A stretch of DNA of 64,000 bases from Mycteria americana (GCF_035582795.1 NC_134365.1:40652135-40716134); one strand, 5' to 3'. Shown: positions 1 to 12,700, numbered from the stretch's first letter. The notes: generated by a model not told the origin, from the sequence alone. Numbers and translations are program-made.

Positions 1-3000
1 ACCCACAGGAGAGGGGGCAGAGCGGCCGCCCCCTCTCCACTGCCCTGCCCGCCGAGGTCGAGGTCGGAGGCAGCAGCATCTCCAGGACGTAATATTTGGC
101 ACTTGCCGGAGGCCTGGATATCGGGAACCCTGCCAGGGTGTGGGGCTGCGAGGGGAGAGCGCGACCCGGGGCCGTCGCAGAGAGCGCTCCCACCTAAGGG
201 CAAATGCGAAATGCTGGAAGGGGCATGGGTTTGGCAACAAGTGAAATCTTTTGTGGGCTTAAAAGGGCTGAACTATCTTTTTCTGCACTATTCCTCTGAA
301 GAATAATGTTTGAGACGATTCAAAATTAACCATGAAATTGTCAGGAAGTTTGTTTTTAGGCGGGGGCGACTAGTTTGGAAGGACCGAATATACAGCAGTC
401 AATACATCTAAATGGCAGGTAGCCTAGATCCTAAACATATTTTTCTACAAAAATCATGAAAAATTGGTCTGATACCAAAGGGAAAAAAGAAAGAAAAAGG
501 AAATTCTGGAGTTAGCGAGCATCTTTTACTTTTGATGGATTAATTTTCAATCCTTATCGAAAATATAGAGTGTATGCTAGGAATCTACAAGTATCCAGAC
601 AAGTTAATCACAGGCAGTAAATGATTCTGGTGTATTAAAAGCAAATAGTGTCCTGTGAACTTTGCTGCTTTTTTTACAGCCAAACTGGAGACTAATGGAG
701 ACATATACGGGAAGCAATACACCTCAGGGAGCATTTTAAATAATGCCTTGAGATCTTATTTAAAAAATAAATTTAGATCAGGCTGGCAACAAGCGAGGTG
801 AGATTGAAAATGGGCTGCAGAACTGTCAACACAAAGCAATAATGAACAGCGAGATACCGAGCGCAGGTGTGGGGTGAGGTGTCTCAGTAGCTTTATTCAT
901 GATATGAAATGGCAAGGTAAAGGGCAAATTAATTTAATTTTTTAAAATATGCCAGATCAGGAGGTTTGTGAGCTCCAGTTTGATGGGCAGGCGATTCAAC
1001 AGCAAATAAGAGGAGCTAAGAATATTAGCAGAAGAATAAAGTGTCTTTTCTATTCCTGAAAAACACAAGGTAATAAATGAGGACTGGAGGGACAGAGCAA
1101 ATATAACCTTTGGTGGGAGGAAATGTCTTGGCAAGCAAAAATGTGACTGTAAAGCCGTCAGATAGATACTAGACAGCATGGTGGTGTGATTGCTGCCAGC
1201 TAACCCCAGCTTTGATGGCATTTAACTGGTGTCTCCGTCTGAAACCATAGCCTTTTCTCCAGTAGCTGTCACTTAGTGACTTCTAGGGGGAATATGGGGG
1301 GTACCACATTGCTTTTTTTAAGCTGTTTTAAAACCCATTTTGCTCAGAGCAAAGTGTATTTCCCATTCTTTTTACGTTGAAATTGCTGGGAAGTTTAGAG
1401 CAGTGTCGCACGGGATTTTTGTAGCAATTAAGGCAGTTTCTGATGCCTGTGGCTGTGTGTCGGGGGCAGCATGGGGGGGATGGAGCTGAAGCTGGCAGAG
1501 CCTGGCAGCTCCAGCTCTGTCATTGCAGCATCAGGACCATCACACTGATTTTTCTTACCAAAAAGCAACATGTTTCTGCTGCAAACCCATGCAGGGCCAC
1601 AGAACCCCTGCCTAAACACCTTCCCAGGGGAAGGAGTTGGCATGATTGGATGCAGCAGGCAGGATGTCGCTGGGGCTGAACATCTCGAAATTCACTGGTG
1701 TCGATGTCAAGGGATTTGGGGTTAGGTTGGGTTTTCCTCCAGAGACATTTTGGGCATAAAACACCTGGGCATGCACACAAGTCACTTGACGGTAACTTGC
1801 TTTCCTTGCTTACAAGACTTGCACTCATCACGAGACTTTGCATGAGTTCTCGCTGTGCAAAGTAAGCACAGTTAAAGAAGGTTTAGGCAAAACTCCATAT
1901 TTCAAATCAGTTTCTAATGACCTACTGTTCAAATTATGTTTTGACCTATCTCAAAACTTTGTGGGAATTATTTCTTTTTGTCCAGAATACCTGTACCGAC
2001 TTACAGCCCATTTTGTAGCAACAGGGCAGCTAATGTATGGCTGCATAGTGGAAGCTTGTTGCAGCATTAACTGTGCCTCCAAGTAAGATGGATTGGGAAT
2101 TGTTCCTTCCTTCCACCCTGCTATTGGAGTGACGCACCTACTCTTTGATTTCACTCTATTGCTTCCTTCTTAAACACCCTTTCTCCAGGCACACACATAC
2201 ATACATATTGTGCCGTAAAGGTTTACCAAACTCATCATTATTCTGTATTCATGCACACCGAGCTGCCTCTCTCAATAATTAGCTTTATAGTGATCGAAGA
2301 CATTCTGTACCAGCTTGCATTCCTCCTCATTTAATTGTTCCTCTATCACTCCTGTCTAACGTTTCTTATGTTGCATTTTCAAGGTTGCTTTTATTGATAG
2401 CCAAAACAAAAAGGCAAAATAAAAGTGAAAAGCCAAATTGATTCGTTTCATATTTATTTGCAAAGACATATTAAAATTAACTTTTTTTTGTTTGATGTAC
2501 ATTCTGTGCTTTGCTAAATAACCTTGAAGACTGTGTTGCCAAGTCAAGCATTGCTATTAGCAATACTCATTATGTAGCTCAAAAGTGTTCTGATAATTTG
2601 GCCGTCTCCATTTAAACACTACCTATTATCCCCTATGAAATCTGAGAAAAAAAACCATGTAAGAAGTGCTGCAGCCTTTCTGACAATGAAGGGTTTGCTT
2701 CCCCTTTCAAGAGAGTACATTTCTGGCAAATGTACAGTATTAAAATCTGCTCTGTCCTTGGGTGAGGAAGACGGCTGGCAGCACAGTTATTTTTCATAGC
2801 GTCTTTCAAACAGGGATTTTAATTGGACCGTAGGTCTCCTCACATCCCCGGGAAGCGAGAATTTCTTTTACAGGCAGCTGAACTGCTGCCTGCAGAGGTT
2901 AGGCGTTATGCACAAGGTTGGGCAGTGAAAGAGAGACGGATACGAAATGCAGGGACCCTGGTTCCTCCGTCCCTACTCCAGCTGCTAGGCCAGTTTCTTG

Positions 3001-6000
3001 TTCCTTGCTGAAAACGTGCGCAGGAAGATGCAGATTTTGAGATGGGATTCAGCATTTCCGCACATCAGCGGCCCCATTAAATGCTAATAATGCTCTGGGG
3101 GAGCCAGCTCTGCAGGCCGGGATGTGCGATTGCAAATGGCAGCGCTTGCTTCTGCTTCCACCGCAAGCGCTGGATGCGAGTTTGGCAATGAAGCGGTGGT
3201 TTGCCGTGCTAGCTGGGGGTGGTAGTCATGCATCCAAGGGAAGGGAGACAGCTTTTCCTTCCCTTCCTCCCTCCCCCGGTCGCTTTATCCCTTACTGTTC
3301 CTCTGAACAATGCCCTCGCAGTTTGATCTAATTTTCTTTGAACTTCAGGCACCGCATAACTCATAGTTTTGCCTGTTATTCCTTCCCTAAACATCTGCCA
3401 TTATTTATCCGGACAGTTTAAACTCTTTATGTTCAATTTATTAGTCTCTCTGAGAATTACCTCCAGCTTTGTGTGGAAATATACTCAGTGGTGGAAACAG
3501 CTGCCAGCCGTAGGGCTCCCCTAGCTCCTCTCGTGATGGTTTTCATTACAACAAGGCGATCTCCAGCACAGTTTCAGAGGGTGGGATTTGATGACCATGC
3601 CATTTTCTTGGAAAGAGGCAGCAGCCCCATCCAAGACAAGCTAGCACAATCTCTTTTACCATCTAAATTTTGAGTGAAGACATTTTTAATGCTGATCCAC
3701 AGGCAGATGCCATTGGCAAACCCCTTTCCTCAGCTACGTTGGCAAAAGAGCTCCCGTTCTCCTTTCCCGCTGGGCGTGCAGAGGCCAGGAGGCAGCGGTG
3801 GGCTCCCACAATGTGGTGCTTCGCCAGCAGGTCTGGGGACACGGCATTTGCGCTGCCAGCAACTGTGGCACCTGGTCCTCACCCAGCCCTGCCCCGTTGA
3901 GTTCATGCCATGGTCTTAAATGTAAGGAGGACAGCGGGAGAATGGGCTTAGAGCCTCGCATAGATTAATTAATCATCTGCTTTTTTGTGTGTTATTCTCC
4001 TTTACTTTTCAGACTAGTGCTAGGCTAAACTGCTTGCTTCAAGATCCCATCTTGCCCAAATTCCATATTTCCTACCATTGACATTTACCAGGAACCATGG
4101 TTAGGTCACACCAACTAGGGTGGCAAATTAGACCAGCCACAATGTTCGGGAAAAAGCTTGATTTTAATACTTAATTGTGAGTATCAAGTTGGAGGCTAGA
4201 GGGCCATTCATTTCTTCTGGTTAAAGGCCATTGCACAAGCAGCCTTTGAAGTTCAATTACTTCAAGGCCCATATACCACCCAAATCTGTCTGTGTCTCTG
4301 CTGTAAGGTTTAAAATGCACCACTGTTTTCTATAGCATCTTGCATACCATCTGTTTTCCAAATCACTTTCCTCAGCTGCATAATTTAATTACTGAGATAA
4401 GAACTAGAGGGGGGAGGATATGGAGATGTAGGCAAGGGAAATTTGTTTGTGAAGTCTCTGCACCCAATTCTCCCTTTCAGAGCGTGGGTACTAGAAGACG
4501 TAAAGTGGCATTTCAGGAGCAAAGGGGACCTGGTCACACTAACAAGTGGACCCTCAGCTTGCCCGACTCCCTGGAGGAGGTCCAGGCAGGCAACAGAGTC
4601 CCACTGCATTGGGGTTTCGTGCACTTGGCGTAACACAGGACATGAACCAATATCCATTCTCCTCCTGCTGTCCAGAGCTTTTCTTTCCCTGTCTCTGGTC
4701 CCCTCTTCTTTGAGGCTGGTTGCCAGTCATTGGGCACACTTGCACCTATGGGAAAGCCAGGGTTAGATCCACTTTTTTTCAAATCCATCGTTCCTGTTCC
4801 TCACAAATGTAGGTGGGAGGTTGGGGACTGAGCTGGGTTGGAGTCTCGTTTTCTGGGAGCAGCCTGGTGGGACTTGTGAGGAGCAGGTCAGGCTCTGCCA
4901 GAGCAGGTGGGCTAAGGGAGCGGGGAAAGGTCCGAGAAGCAAAAAGAGCAATGTCTGACAACCCATGCCCTGCCAGCCCGCAGCTGCATGAAAACCTCAG
5001 ACACTCTCTCCTGCAACAGACTGGGGAGATTAAAAATAGCCATTTGTTTTTGTTGTTGACAAGGTAATTTTAACACAGATCACTTCCCCAGTCTGTTGTG
5101 CCGAGTGGCAACAAGCAGAGGGATGTGGGCGGCACAGGGGCCGGAAAGGAGGAGGCAGGCGAGAGCTGCTTCCTCGGGGACAGCAGCAGCTCGCACAGAC
5201 ATTTCCAGTGTGGTTTTCCCTGGTGAGGCTGAGTGAGGAAGGAGGAGCGGGTCCCACCTCGGTGCAAGGACCTCCTGGGCAACGTGCATGCGCTCCCGCT
5301 TGCAGTGCATGATCTCAGCAGCTCAGCCCCCCGCTCAGAGGATGATGGGGTCCAGCCCCTGCAACCACACTGTATGGTCCTTCACAGGCTTTTCTTTCAT
5401 CTGGTCTCTGACAGAGTGTCGGATAGAGAAAGGAAATTAAATAAAAGATGTCACCACAAAGTTGGTGGAGGTCTTTGTGGCTTTACCCTTCTTCCTAGCT
5501 GCCTTCCCATCCCAGTGTGGATGTATGTGCATTTTTCCCCACTGCAATGAATGTGTCTTCCTCAGACAAGAACACTTGTCTGAGGTTCACTCACCATGTT
5601 TTCTGTCTTTTCTCCTTTTCCGCTAATGGACTCAGTACAACAAGATGTTTAGGTCTAATCCCAACAAAGCAAACAGAAATCCGTGCTCAAGAACATTGCC
5701 AAGTCAAGGATCTGAAATTTTCCTACTGCCCTGGTTCATCAACCACAATGTACTTGACACCAGCTCTTGCTTTTGCTTTTTCCCTCCTCCATTTTTGCCA
5801 TTGAAATTTCGGGCATCTTAAAGGCAAGATTTCAACCACCCTGGGAGCTGCTGGAGGGGCTGAGCGAGTTGCTTGTTCACCAGAAGGTTTACAGAAAATT
5901 TGTCACAGCCTGACCAGATCTAATTGCCATGATGTGTAAGAAACAGGCTCCTCGGATATTTTTAGTGCTCTCCACCCTTTCTAGCACAGTTCTGTAGGGC

Positions 6001-7686
6001 ATTAATTAATTCTAGTTTCTGCCAGTTCTTTCTCTCGAAGTCAGATTCTCACAAATAATTTGGCTCCAGGTGTCTTTCAGATCCAGTGATAAGATAACAG
6101 GATGCTGGCATTTATCATGCGTGGTGTCTTAAGCATATCCTTTCTCATCTGTTTGATACTTTGGACATTATATACCTCTTTATTGCCTTTGCAAGCATCC
6201 ATCTTTTTCTCCTAGTGGTTTCATTACTGCTACTTTAGTTATTGACAGGCAGGAGAAATGCCCCCAATTAACACGTGGACCTTTCTGTATCTGTCCTTTA
6301 TTTGCATAACATTTTCTTCCCTAGCCAAGCTGTGTGGAGCATTCTGACCACCTTCAATTTGCTTTCTGCATCCAATTATTTTTTACTCTGTGTTTTTACA
6401 GTGTAGCTCAGCTCATACCAAATCTATTTGGGTAGTTTTACTACATGCCATCTGGTCTGTGTTTGATTTTCCAGGAAGTTTGGGCTTTCTTATCCATAAT
6501 GCCACTAGTCTCTTTTTTAATTTCAGGATTCTTTACTCTCTGTGGAATGGAAAACAAAATTGAAGGGCCTTCTTTCTCTGCTGGCTGCGCTAGAGCCTCA
6601 AACTTAGTGTGGGCAAAAACCTGATGCGTTTGTCTCATGTATCCAAGGGGAGCAGGAGAGACTGCATGATTATAGTGGGAACAGATAATTTTTAAAACTT
6701 CTAATAATAAGTTTGCAAAATGAAAACAATTTTCATAACTTTGCATCATGTGGCAATGCAAACAAATGGATTTGAAATATATTCCCATCCCTATTGACAT
6801 ATATGTGTCTGTGTGTCTATGCCAAGGACAGGGAGAATTTCTAAAGGAATACGTATTCCCTGCCAATTCCTTCGTGCTTGCAGACTGATGAAGGGATCTA
6901 GTGTTAGTGTCCTGTGGAGCCACCCAACGCGGTTGCATTCCTCTCTGAAGAGGTCTCTGGCACTATTTTCCCCCAGTACTTTGCTACTCTGATGACCAGT
7001 GACGGCACTTCGGCTGCAAATCTCTCATGCTCACCAGTTGCAGGCTTGGGGACGAAGCTGAACTAGTATGAGAGCTGGGCTTGGTCTTAGTTTAGCAGAA
7101 CTCTGAATGTGACTCCAAAGGGCATCACTTAATTTCAGAGCTTTATTCTGAAAATGAGGAGCAGCTCCTGCAGAGCTGCGAGGGTCCGAAGCCCCTGAGG
7201 AGGCCGCAGGACCACCTCCATTGGGCAGGGTGAAGATGCTCAACTCCTAGTCCATCCCCAAATGTGACTGGGATGCAGGGATTGTAACGAGTTCATTTAA
7301 GCCCATGGATGTCTACATTAGGCACTATAGATGTCTACTTAGATGACTGCTTTGACAATCTAACCACTTTCTGTGTCTTTGATGAGAGACAGACACTTTT
7401 GGGGTATGGTTCTTTCAACTCCCTTTGGCTGCCTGGGGATAAGCAGTCATAAGGGCAGTCCGGGATGATTACCCCAGAGAGACATCACTCTGCTAGAAAT
7501 GTTTGTGTGTGATCGGATGGAAACACTCTTGGTGTTTGCTCTTTCTCCACAGTCAATGAGCTTCTCCAGAAGGTACTACAGACCTGAGATGCCAGAGGCA
7601 AGTGCCACAACAGGTCTGAGGAGATGGAGGGAGCTAGGGTTAAGCAGTGGCTTGATCAGTGCCTCTGGAGTGCAGCCTGTATATGG
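1..7686. other. Intergenic sequence, no gene recognised
   Basis: After a GC-rich first 220 bp the sequence is unique and of mixed composition. Open frames here are short or, as with a 165-codon minus-strand frame at 6441-6938, carry no recognisable domain. In other amniotes KCNMB4 lies beyond the PTPRB 3' end, but none of its coding sequence is visible here. Confidence 0.6.
8..38. repeat. Perfect 11-bp inverted repeat, GC-rich hairpin
   Basis: Left arm GGAGAGGGGGC (8-18) and right arm GCCCCCTCTCC (28-38) are exact reverse complements around a 9-nt loop. It sits at the very edge of the window in a GC-rich patch, so its wider context is cut off. Confidence 0.85.
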
Positions 7687-7717
7687 CATAGAATAATGGA
7701 ATCATAGAATCATTTAG

Positions 7718-7722
7718 GTTGG
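7718..7722 (+). repeat. Left copy of the 5-bp LTR target-site duplication
   Basis: GTTGG immediately before the LTR's TG terminus. The right copy is at 8810-8814, immediately after the CA terminus. In an uninterrupted CR1 tail this motif occurs once. Confidence 0.9.
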
Positions 7723-8809
7723 TGTATTGGTTTTGTGTGGCAAGGTTTTGGTAGTGGGGGGGCTACAGGGGTGGCTTCTGTGAGGAGCTGCTAGAAGCTT
7801 CCCCTATGCCTGATAGAGCCAATGCCAGCTGTCTCCAAGATGGACCCACGGCTGACCAAGGCCAAGCCCATCAGTGATGGTGGTAGCGCCTCTGTCATGA
7901 TAACATGTTTAAGAAGGGGAAAAAGCTGCTGTGACACAGCAGCCAGAAGAGAGGAGTGAGAATATGTGAAACAACTCTGCAGACACCAAGGTCAGTGAAG
8001 AAGGAGGAGGTGCTCCAGGTGCCGGAGCAGAGATTCCCCTGCAGCCCATGGTGAAGACCATGGTGAGGCAGGCTGTCCCCCTGCAGCCCATGGGGGTCCA
8101 CGGTGGAGCAGATATCCACCTGCAGCCCATGGAGGACCCCACGCCGGAGCAGGTGGATGCGCCTGAAGGAGGCTGTGACCCCATGGAGAGAGAGGAGCCC
8201 ACGCTGGAGCAGGTTTTCTGGCAGGACTTGTGACCCAGTGGGGGACCCATGCTGGAGCAGTCTGTGCCTGAAGGACTGCACCCCATGGAAGGGACCCACG
8301 CTGGAGCAGTTCGTGAAGAACTGCAGCCCGTGGGAAGGACTCACGCTGGAGAAGTTCATGGAGAACTGTCTCCTTTGGGAGGGACCCCACGCTGGAGCAG
8401 GGGAGGAGTGTGAGGAGTCCTCCCCCTGAGGAGGAAGGAGCAGCAGGGACAACGTGTGATGAACTGACCACAACCCCCATTCCCTGTCCCCCTGAGCTGC
8501 TCGGGGGGAGGAGGTAGAGAAAATCAGGAGTAAAGTTAAGCCTGGGAAGAAGTGATGGGTGGGGGGAAGGTGTTTTAAGGTTTGGTTTTATTTCTCATTA
8601 TGCTACTCTGATTTGATTGGTAATATATCAAATTAGTTTCCCTGAGTTGAGTCTGTTTTGCCCGTGATGGTAATTGGTGAGTGATTTCCCTGTCCTGACC
8701 TCGACCCACGAGCTTTTTTAAATATTTTCTCTCCCCTGTCCAGCTGTGGAGGGGAGTGATAGAACGGCTTGGTGGGCACCTGGCATTCAGCCAGGGTCAA
8801 CCCACCACA
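7723..8809. mobile_element. Solo LTR of an avian endogenous retrovirus
   Basis: A 1,087-bp block that starts TG and ends CA, flanked by the perfect 5-bp duplication GTTGG (7718-7722 and 8810-8814) and inserted in a CR1 tail. There is no gag, pol or env on either side, so this is a solo LTR left by recombination between two LTRs. Its sequence resembles an LTR family that I recall as abundant in songbird genomes; the family name should be taken from a repeat library. A tandem-repeat region fills its middle. Transcriptional orientation is not determined. Confidence 0.85.
8020..8405. repeat. Degenerate tandem repeat inside the solo LTR
   Basis: The phrase CTGGAGCAG (or a close variant) recurs at about 8030, 8110, 8152, 8212, 8260, 8309, 8353 and 8400, spaced 42-80 bp and mostly 42-49 bp, with intervening GACCCCACG and CTGCAGCCCATGG phrases. 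The repeats lack stops in several frames, which creates misleading long ORFs here. Confidence 0.8.
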
Positions 8810-8814
8810 GTTGG
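8810..8814 (+). repeat. Right copy of the 5-bp LTR target-site duplication
   Basis: GTTGG after the LTR's terminal CA, continuing into the CR1 sequence GGAAAAGACCTTTAAGATCA. It pairs with 7718-7722. Confidence 0.9.
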
Positions 8815-8933
8815 AAAAGACCTTTAAGATCATAGAGTCCAACCATAAACCTAACACTACCAAGTCCACCACTATACCATGTCCCTAAGCGCCACATCTA
8901 CATGTCTTTTAAATACCTCCAGGGATGGTGACT

Positions 8934-9764
8934 CTACCACTTCCCTGGGCAGCCTGTTCCAATGCTTGACAACCCTTTTGCGAAGAAATTTTTCCTAATA
9001 CCCAATGTAAACCTCCCCTGATGCAACTTGAGGCCATTTCCTCTTGTCCTCTGACTTGTTACTTGGGAAAAGAGACTGACCCCCACCTCTCTACAACCTC
9101 CTTTCAGGCAGTTGTAGAGAGTGATAAGGTCTCCCCTCAGCCTCCTTTTCTTCAGGCTAAACAGTCCCAGCTCCCTCAGCCGCTCCTCATCAGACTTCTG
9201 CTCCAGACCCTTCACCAGCTTCGTTGCCCTTCTCTGGACACGCTCCAGCACCTCAATGTCTCTCTTGGAGTGAGGGGCCCAAAACTGAACACAGTAGTCG
9301 AGGTCCAGCCTCACCAGTGCCGAGTACAGGGGGACGATCACTTCCCTAGTCCTGCTGGCCACACTATTTTTGATACAAGCCAGGATGCCATTGGCTTTCT
9401 TGGCCACCTGGGCACACTGCTGGCTCATATTCAGTTGGCTGTTGACCAACACCCCCAGGTCCTTTTCCGCTGGGAAGCTTTCCAGCCACTCTTCCCCAAG
9501 CCTGTAGCGTTGCATGGGGTTGTTGTGACTCAAGTGCAGGACCTTGCACTTGGCCTTGTTGAACCTCACACAACTGGCCTTGGCCCATCGATCCAGCCTG
9601 TCCAGATCCCTCTGCAGAGCCTGCCTACCCTCAAGCAGATCAACACTCCCGCCCAACTTGGTGTCATCTACAAACTTACTGAGGGTGCACTCGATCCCCT
9701 CATCCAGATCATTGATAAAGATGTTAAACAGAACTGGCCCCAACACAGAGCCCTGGGGAACATG
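8934..9764 (-). pseudogene. CR1 reverse transcriptase, C-terminal remnant
   Basis: About 275 codons remain open. Recognisable features are [21 protein letters not shown], the catalytic motif FVDDTKLGG, and the thumb segment ending in RKNFF. In other CR1 copies the catalytic motif is usually FADD, so FVDD is a substitution. After about 8980 the frame shifts by one base: the expected ending ([15 protein letters not shown]) is readable in the neighbouring frame. The N-terminal fingers and palm, the endonuclease and ORF1 are absent, so it cannot be functional. Confidence 0.9.
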
Positions 9765-12700
9765 TATAAATACTATCTAGGTGCCTGACTCCCACATCCA
9801 AGGGGAAAAGCAATTGTTTCTGAGCTGATGGAAATGCCACAGCTCCACTGGAAGTGGAGAAGAGGACTTAATGAATGTACGTTGTTCTCCACAAGAAGGA
9901 AAGACCAGACCAAAGCCAAGTTTGTGCTCCTGAAAACCCACCAAAGTGTTTTTATGGAGGTGTTATGTTAACTTGATCATCAGCTTTCTTCTGCCCAGGT
10001 TTTGGACTTATGCAGGAGGGTGCACTTGGGCATCGCTCAGTGAAACATGTTTAGTGTTAAGGCAAACTAGCCCAGCTGAGACAGGTACGTAGAAAAAGCA
10101 TCCATGAGAGCTGTCCTGTGAAACAGGGCTGCTGTGAGACATGTCCCTCTAGGAGAGGCTCACTCAGCTCACCCCTTTATGCCTATGCCCGTCTTTTAGA
10201 GAGAACAGTGCCTCTCCTTGAGCAATGGGTGAAGATTTGTAGGGGCAGAGATACTTGGGTTTGGGCCCCTTCTTGTCCTGAGAGGACTCGAATTGCAGGT
10301 CTCAGGTGGCACCTGACAACCAGGTTGTGTGGCCTCACTGCTGCGGGGACAGCAGGAAAACTCTGCCTTTACCTCTGTAAGAGGTAGCTGTTCCAGCTGC
10401 TCTCCGCTATTGATTTGGCACATAAGCAGGCCTGGGTGCTTGAACAGCAAAGACAAGCAAGGACACGGCATGTAACTTGGCAGGGATTTTGGCATGAGTG
10501 CAGGGAAGGCCCTGTACGAAAATGTCTGGCCCAGCCGCCGCAGCACTTGCCAGCATCGCTCAGTGCCCGGCATTCGGCTGCTGCACAAGGCCACGGCTGT
10601 CGCCCTCTCGGCCCGGCTCTTGGCAGCGGTCCCATGCTCTCGTCCCTCTGGGGCATGCAGATCCCCGCCAGCCTGGGGACGGGGGCACCGGCGGGGCGGT
10701 GTGCCCGGGTGGGAGGAGGGGAGGCAGCGGTCGCACAGCATTGCCAGATGGCAGAGCCGGCAGGTCCCCACCGTGCACCTCTGCAGTGACCCCCATGTGC
10801 TGTGGTCCCGTAGCTCAGTGGTGGAAGGCCTCAGCATGGAGGGAGGAACCATGGCGGCGCTGAGCCCCAGCTGGGCTTCCTCGTAGTTTCCTCTGTCTTT
10901 GACCCCAGATGCGCCCATCTGGAGCATCTCCGGGGGCTAGGACGTGCTCCTGCCACCCTTTCCAGTTGGGATTTGGGTCAGGAAGGGTGGGAAGGGAAGA
11001 GCTCATCGTGGACCCTCCTTGAGCTGGTGGCAGGGACCCTGCCTGGTCAGTGACAGCCCTCAGGGGGACTTGGGCCTCCTTTGGGGCCCCCAAGACCTCC
11101 GCAACAACAAAGCTGTAGGTGCTAAGGTAACGTTTTGCCTGGAGACTTAAATACTTTGTGGTCTGCATGCCTGCTCGGTGCTGCTGACTACTCCAGGCCT
11201 CTGGGAGCAGGGACCATCCCTCGTCCCAAGCAAAGCCACTTGTTGTGGCGAGGTTTCGCATGACGCGGATGACAGTTAGCACCTAACTTGGGTATAAAGA
11301 GGACATCAGACACCTGCAGGAGCCAGACCCCAAAAAGCGTGAGGCACACACGGCTGTTCCTGCAGACACAAGCAGCGACGAAGGCCGTTTGTGCCTGAAG
11401 ACCCTCACCTGCCAGCGCTGCTGGGCCTTGCCCTGCCCCTCACGCTCGTGGGCGTGCGTGCCCACGGACTGGAGATGGCACCCGCAGCCCTTGCGTGATG
11501 AAAACCAGGAGATCAATTCAAAGGGGCGGCCATCGGCGGCTCAGCGATCAATACAGCCCAGCCGCTGCGGCGGCAACCATGGCGTCACTGCTGCCTCCCT
11601 CCCAGCGCTCGGGCGGCCGCACAGGGCCCCTTGGCAGCCGCTGCAGAGCGCGTCCCCCCAGCCCCACGTATCGCTGACCCCGAGAACAGGAAAAGCAGGT
11701 CTGGCTTTTGCAACTTCTCCGAAATGCAACATTTTCCACAAATTAATTGGAATGCTGTTTTTTTTTTTTTCTTTTTCTTTGTTCGCTGCTGGGGGTTTTT
11801 GCACAGGTTGGGACTGGTATTGTACCCGAGTGATGTGCAAAGGCTTGGTTAGTAACACTTGGAATTTTCACTTGTGGTATTTGCTGACATATCAGTACTG
11901 CCACATCGTGCCTGCTATAAGACGTCTGACATCAGCAGCTATTTCTAGGGCTTAGGAAACCAACTGATAGCAAAGACTGGGACTGGCAGAAAAAGGAAAT
12001 TATTATCTAGCACTGGTATAGGAAATGACTTACCAGACAAAACAGCCAGCTCACAGGTATGAAGCCCAGGTAAAAATCAGGTCCACTTTGGAAAAATAAC
12101 AAAATTAAAAACTTGATTCTGGCAATATTTTAATGGGAACCAACCACTGTGTTCTTGCCAAACTAGAAGAGACCCTCTGTGTTTCAGTTTCCTTGCTGTA
12201 CCTTGTAAAAACACTTGTATTTCTTCTTTGTCTGCAATGCCGGCCATGTTTCTCCTGCGTGGAGATATGAACTGTACATTATTTTATCTTTATTTCTGTT
12301 CTTTTGTGTCTATGTTGGCATCAGGACAGAGTATGGCTCAGAGGTAAGCTTTTATATCACAAAGATAAAATCTAACAACTCCCTCAGCCTTCAGTACACA
12401 TCCCCTCAGCAAATAGTTCACAGTACAAAATATAAGCCAATAAATCATTCTTCCTTTTAAATAAACAAAATTAACTTGTCCTAAACACTTCTGATGACAA
12501 ACAAGGAATAACTGAGACACACAGTGTTGGCAATACACTACTGCCAAGCACCCTGAACCCACAAGAATGCTAATGGTTTTTAAGCATTGTGGAGAGCGGG
12601 AGGGGAAGAAATACATTTGTTAAAAAGCATGGTTCAGATCCTCGGGTGGTAGGCAGGGCTGGAGCTCCAGCGCGGTGTTAATTGGTACAACAGCCTGGCG

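Larger units (their letters stand above)
7687..9762 (-). mobile_element. CR1 LINE, 5'-truncated, split by a solo LTR
   Basis: Minus-strand CR1. The 8810-9762 part encodes the C-terminal reverse-transcriptase region from VPQGSVLGP onward. The 7687-7722 part holds the last CR1 bases and its ATTCTATG-type tail repeats. The two halves rejoin exactly once the 1,087-bp LTR and one copy of its target duplication are removed. The 5' break is abrupt near 9762. It is a dead copy: the front of the element is missing and there is a frameshift near its end. Confidence 0.93.

Noticed and set aside
6441-6938. 165-codon minus-strand ORF in intergenic DNA
   Set aside because: No recognisable domain, low-complexity-free but unfamiliar sequence, no splice or promoter context. 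A frame of this size is expected by chance in this much DNA.
7895-8480. Long minus-strand ORFs (162-192 codons) with repeated Ser, Gly and Leu segments
   Set aside because: They lie wholly in the tandem-repeat part of a solo LTR. The frames are open because the repeat unit lacks stops, and several overlapping frames are open at once.
9021-9788. 255-codon plus-strand ORF
   Set aside because: Exact antisense shadow of the CR1 reverse-transcriptase remnant.
10196-11282. Long ORFs (up to 243 codons) on both strands in a GC-rich patch
   Set aside because: Mutually overlapping frames on both strands with no domain, as expected where GC-rich sequence reduces stop codons.
1-12000. A KCNMB4 3' exon, expected from mammalian synteny
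   Set aside because: No stretch resembling the KCNMB4 C-terminal region was found in any frame; it probably lies outside the window.
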